Source: Tsukamurella ocularis (GTDB lineage Bacteria; Actinomycetota; Actinomycetes; Mycobacteriales; Mycobacteriaceae). Taken from it: a stretch of 64,000 nucleotides of DNA. The notes beneath the pieces are model-generated. The model worked only from the letters and a program-made list of their open reading frames with translations. It was not told the DNA's origin and did not search any database. Shown here piece after piece: positions 61,299-64,000 of the stretch. A program made the translations under genes and the position numbers. The stretch's first letter is position 1. Each line of letters opens with the position of its first letter. The stretch is from NCBI RefSeq assembly GCF_024807615.1, contig NZ_JANUCJ010000001.1, forward strand, positions 248,001-312,000, read 5' to 3'.

Positions 61299-62902
61299 GT
61301 ACCGAGAACACGCTCGAGAAGAGCGAGATCCCGCACGCGGGTGAGGGCCTCGACCGTCGCGTCCTGATGGTGGCCGGCGTGGTCGTCCTCGGGTCGATCA
61401 TGGCCATCTTGGACATGACGATCGTGGCCGTCGCGCAGAACACCTTCCAGTCGCAGTGGGGCGCCTCGCCCGCCACCGTCGCCTGGACGATGACCGGCTA
61501 CACCCTGGCGCTCGCCGCCGTCATCCCCGTGACCGGCTGGGCCGCCGACCGATTCGGCACCAAGCGGCTCTACATGGCCGCGACCGCGATGTTCGTCGCC
61601 GGTTCGGCGTTGTGCGCCACCGCGACGTCGATCGACCTGCTGATCCTGTACCGGGTCCTCCAGGGCCTCGGCGGCGGCATGCTCATGCCGCTCGGCATGA
61701 TGATCCTGACCCGGGCCGCCGGCCCGGAGCGCATCGGCCGCGTGATGGCCGTGCTCGGCATCCCGATGCTGCTCGGCCCCATCGGCGGCCCGATCCTCGG
61801 TGGCTGGCTGATCGAGTCCTTCTCGTGGCACTGGATCTTCCTGATCAACGTCCCGATCGGTGCGATCGCGATCACCTACGCCTGGTTCGTGCTGGACAAG
61901 GACGAGCCCGTGAAGGGCCAGAAGTTCGACCTCATCGGCTTCGTGCTGCTCTCGCCCGGCCTCGCGCTGTTCCTGTTCGGCGTCTCCTCGATCCCCGAGG
62001 CGCAGGCGGACACCTCGATGTACGGCGAGCGGGTCATCCCGGCCACCGTCGTCGGCCTGGTCCTGATCATCGGGTTCGTGTTCTGGGCGCTGCGTGCCAA
62101 GCTGCCGCTGCTCGACCTGCGGCTGTTCAAGAACCGGAACATGACCGTCGCCATGATCACCTTCGCGATGTTCGCGATGGCCTTCTTCGGCAGCTCGATC
62201 CTGTACGCGCAGTACTTCATCGGCATCCGCGGCGAGTCGACTCTCATGGCCGGCCTGTTGCTCGCCCCGCAGGGTCTCGGCGCCATGCTGACCATGCCGA
62301 TCGCCGGCGTGCTCACCGACAAGATGGGCCCGGGCAAGTTCGTCATGACCGGCCTCGCGCTCATCACCGGCGGCATGATCGCGTTCACGCAGCTCACCCC
62401 GGAAACCCCGTACTGGATCCTGCTGGGCTCGCTGTTCATCCAGGGCCTCGGCATGGGTATGACGATGATGCCGACCATGTCGGCCGCGATCCGCACGCTG
62501 GCACCGGAATCCATCTCCCGCGGTTCCACGCTGACGAACATCGTCCAGCAGATCGCCGCATCGATGGGTACCGCGATCTTCTCGGTGCTGTTCACCAACT
62601 GGCTGACCAACGCGGGCCCGGCGATGCAGACCCCGCAGGGGGAGAAGCACACCGGTGCGCTGGCCTTCGGCCTGAACTCGAGCCCCGATGCCCGCGAGGG
62701 CGGCATCGCGATGTTCCAGGGCGAGAGCGGTTTCTCGAAGTTCCTGCACGACAACCTGCCGTTCGCGGCGGAGGCTTTCGGCAACACCTACTTCGTGGCC
62801 GCGATCCTGGTGGCGCTGTGCATCATCCCGGCGTTCTTCCTGCCCCGTTCGCACGAGGCGGATACCGAGGCCGCCGAGCGACAGATGGTCATGCCGCACT
62901 GA
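61295..62902 (+). CDS. DHA2-family MFS multidrug efflux transporter (EmrB/QacA type)
   Basis: A 535-aa drug/proton antiporter with about 14 helices. IMAILDMTIVAVAQNTF is motif D1, WTMTGYTLALAAVIPVTGWAADRFGTKRLYM contains motif A, RVLQGLGGGMLMPLGMMIL motif B and LGIPMLLGPIGGPILGGWLIESFSWHWIFLINVPIG motif C. It extrudes hydrophobic drugs or antiseptics. It is coupled to the MarR gene (ATGA) and probably repressed by it. Matches the emrB gene beside ptrB in M. tuberculosis (from memory). Confidence 0.92.
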   Translation: MSTENTLEKSEIPHAGEGLDRRVLMVAGVVVLGSIMAILDMTIVAVAQNTFQSQWGASPATVAWTMTGYTLALAAVIPVTGWAADRFGTKRLYMAATAMFVAGSALCATATSIDLLILYRVLQGLGGGMLMPLGMMILTRAAGPERIGRVMAVLGIPMLLGPIGGPILGGWLIESFSWHWIFLINVPIGAIAITYAWFVLDKDEPVKGQKFDLIGFVLLSPGLALFLFGVSSIPEAQADTSMYGERVIPATVVGLVLIIGFVFWALRAKLPLLDLRLFKNRNMTVAMITFAMFAMAFFGSSILYAQYFIGIRGESTLMAGLLLAPQGLGAMLTMPIAGVLTDKMGPGKFVMTGLALITGGMIAFTQLTPETPYWILLGSLFIQGLGMGMTMMPTMSAAIRTLAPESISRGSTLTNIVQQIAASMGTAIFSVLFTNWLTNAGPAMQTPQGEKHTGALAFGLNSSPDAREGGIAMFQGESGFSKFLHDNLPFAAEAFGNTYFVAAILVALCIIPAFFLPRSHEADTEAAERQMVMPH

Positions 62903-62920
62903 TCATCGCCTGATACGACG

Positions 62921-62952
62921 AGTGCCCGGTCCCCGTTGGGGGACCGGGCACT
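62921..62952. terminator. Strong hairpin terminator after the efflux pump gene
   Basis: AGTGCCCGGTCCCC (62921–62934) and GGGGACCGGGCACT (62939–62952) form a perfect 14-bp stem with a GTTG tetraloop. Flanking CGACGAG and CTCGTCG can extend it across a small bulge. It lies between convergent genes. Confidence 0.88.
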
Positions 62953-62976
62953 TCTCGTCGGTCGACGGTTCGCGGA

Positions 62977-63591
62977 TCACCGCCCTCGGTAGTAGACGAC
63001 AGGCCCCACCATCGCGATCGTTGCCGACCCCACGACCTCCACGTCGATACCTGCCTCGCGGAGGACGGCCGGAACCGCGTGCTCGTCAGCAGCGAAGGTC
63101 GCCTGTGGAGCCGAGCGCGCGTGCCGGTGCCCCACGACATCGACGAGGTGAATCGTGCCGCCGGGCCGCAGGACGCGACGAACCTCTGCCGCCGTCTCCC
63201 GCTGCACGTCGGCATCGAGGTGGTGGAACATGTACGCCGAGAATACCCGGTCGAAAGTGCCGTCCTCGTAGGCGAGTCGCTGCGCGTAGCCGAGATCGAT
63301 CCGAGCGCCCCGCACTCGGCGCCGTGCTCGCTCGAGCGCGAGCGGGTCCGGATCCACTCCGACGGCCGCGATGCCCGGTTCTGCGCGGATCGCTGCGCGG
63401 AGCAGGTTGCCGGTACCGCAGCCGATCTCCAGCACGTCCAGCCCCGGACGCAGCTCGGCTTGGGCGACCAGCGCCCGGTGCGTCCGGCCCACGCGGAAAG
63501 CCCGGGACATCAGGTCGTAGAACGGTAGCCGCCGGTCGGTGCCGGCAGCAGGGATGTAGTCGTGCTCGGGACCAGGATGATTTGTCGTCAT
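62977..63591 (-). CDS. Class I SAM-dependent methyltransferase (UbiE/Methyltransf_11 type)
   Basis: A 204-aa methyltransferase. VLEIGCGTGNLLRAAIRAEPG is the SAM motif I, GVDPDPLALERARRR motif II, and DRVFSAYMFHHLDADVQRETAAEVRRVLRPGGTIHLVDVVG the characteristic later motifs. Soluble, substrate unknown. It diverges from a short AraC-like remnant with a TetR-like dyad between them. Confidence 0.85.
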   Translation of the reverse strand: MTTNHPGPEHDYIPAAGTDRRLPFYDLMSRAFRVGRTHRALVAQAELRPGLDVLEIGCGTGNLLRAAIRAEPGIAAVGVDPDPLALERARRRVRGARIDLGYAQRLAYEDGTFDRVFSAYMFHHLDADVQRETAAEVRRVLRPGGTIHLVDVVGHRHARSAPQATFAADEHAVPAVLREAGIDVEVVGSATIAMVGPVVYYRGR

Positions 63592-63640
63592 GGAGCCAAC
63601 GATCCACCGTTTTACCTGCTCCGAGTTGATGGATACGGCG

Positions 63641-63657
63641 CAATAGTTGGACTATTG
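63641..63657. promoter_or_regulatory. Dyad between methyltransferase and AraC-like remnant
   Basis: CAATAGT (63641–63647) and ACTATTG (63651–63657) are perfect 7-bp arms around TGG. The symmetry and position, about 50 bp upstream of the methyltransferase and 7 bp before the ATG at 63665, suggest a repressor site. It is AT-rich against the background. Confidence 0.5.
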
Positions 63658-63664
63658 TCGGAGC

Positions 63665-63837
63665 ATGCCCCTGCCGTCAGCGCGTGCACTCCGGCACGGC
63701 GTCCCGGTCTTCAGGTTCCCTCCGCGACCGGACGCGGTACCGATCAGCGTGCTGCGCCTCGGCGGTGGACACCCGCCGCACGGCGCGCCTCACATCCACG
63801 ACTTTCCCATGCTCCAGTTGTGCGCCGGTGACCGACC
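63665..63837 (+). pseudogene. Remnant of an AraC-type regulator N-terminus
   Basis: From ATG 63665 about 57 residues read as the cupin-like start of an AraC regulator: RHGVPVFRFPPRPDAVPISVLRLG…HGAPHIHDFPMLQL, with the HxH of the sugar/effector-binding barrel. The likeness then stops at the 3' end of the convergent ptrB gene, and no helix-turn-helix follows. The reading frame stays open but has no further AraC character. A deletion that fused the gene 5' end to ptrB is the simplest explanation. A short novel ORF is the alternative. Confidence 0.45.
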
Positions 63838-64000
63838 TCAGGCGCAGCCCAGGCGGTCGAGGACCCAGGCGTACTCGAAGGCGGTCTCGCGCCACTTCGC
63901 GTACCGCCCGCTGACGCCGGCGTGGCCGGCGACCATCTCCGTCTTGAGCAAGATCTGCTCGCCGGACGTGCTGTGGTCGAGGAGCTTCGCCACCCACTTC
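63838..64000 (-). CDS. ptrB: Prolyl oligopeptidase family (oligopeptidase B) C-terminus, cut by window
   Basis: The last 53 codons of an S9 serine peptidase run in from the right edge. WVAKLLDHSTSGEQILLKTEMVAGHAGVSGRYAKWRETAFEYAWVLDRLG is the C-terminal end of PtrB, with the catalytic-triad His in AGHAGVSGRY. The enzyme cleaves small peptides after basic residues. Its place next to the EmrB-type pump matches ptrB/emrB order in M. tuberculosis (from memory). The start and the nucleophile Ser lie outside the window. Confidence 0.82.
   Translation of the reverse strand, partial: KWVAKLLDHSTSGEQILLKTEMVAGHAGVSGRYAKWRETAFEYAWVLDRLGCA

Overview
The window reads as a high-GC (about 70%) actinobacterial chromosome segment, most likely from the Mycobacteriales (Tsukamurella/Gordonia-like). 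This rests on the gene families and their order. cydABDC, pabC–ygfZ–DUF3073–purM–purF–SCP-like, purL, an M18 peptidase, purQ–purS, a DUF2334 protein and an EmrB pump ending at ptrB match, from memory, the neighbourhood around Rv0781–Rv0812 of Mycobacterium tuberculosis. The SigK/RskA cluster resembles Rv0449c–Rv0444c. Genes are densely packed; the longest non-coding stretch is about 220 bp. No rRNA, tRNA, CRISPR array, insertion sequence or prophage was seen.

Layout. 0–0.9 kb: end-truncated DUF899 gene and a divergent TetR regulator. 1–6.7 kb: cytochrome bd oxidase operon cydABDC (minus strand). 6.9–12.4 kb: amino-acid permease, pabC diverging from ygfZ and a MOSC gene, DUF3073, then purM. 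12.5–18.8 kb: purF, an SCP-like gene, and a LacI regulator diverging from an NCS1 permease–amidohydrolase pair. 18.8–23.9 kb: two paralogous secreted proteins, a GCS2-family ligase, DUF4334 and a TIGR01777 protein. 24–29.4 kb: a SigK-type operon (FAD oxidoreductase, DUF1365, fatty-acid methyltransferase, lipocalin, sigK, rskA). 29.4–32.9 kb: methyltransferase, diguanylate cyclase, permease. 32.9–42.2 kb: purL, cysNC–cysD, an IclR regulator and a divergent DUF1214–SDR–sulfotransferase operon. 42.2–45.9 kb: dctA diverging from a two-component system. 45.9–50.8 kb: peptide/nickel ABC operon. 50.8–55.5 kb: fused acyl reductase, dinB, CycA-like permease. 55.7–60.7 kb: M18 peptidase, purQS, small enzymes, glutathione peroxidase. 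60.8–64 kb: MarR–EmrB pair, methyltransferase, an AraC-like remnant and the ptrB 3' end.

How the genes work together. Five purine-biosynthesis genes (purM, F, L, Q, S) lie on the minus strand in three separate blocks. CysDNC makes PAPS close to a PAPS-dependent sulfotransferase operon; an IclR gene lies between them and a 12-bp element is shared by the two promoters. Several regulators sit beside symmetric DNA elements that are their likely operators: LacI/NCS1, MarR/glutathione peroxidase and TetR/DUF899. Two tandem dyads, before cydA and before the acyl reductase gene, have no evident regulator in the window.

Many starts lie about 7 nt downstream of a TANNNT-like –10 box (pabC, ygfZ, purL, MarR, dinB, MBL protein) or of a SigK-type –10 (FAD oxidoreductase). 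This points to frequent leaderless transcription. All assignments come from reading the sequence and from memory of the families; no database search was made.
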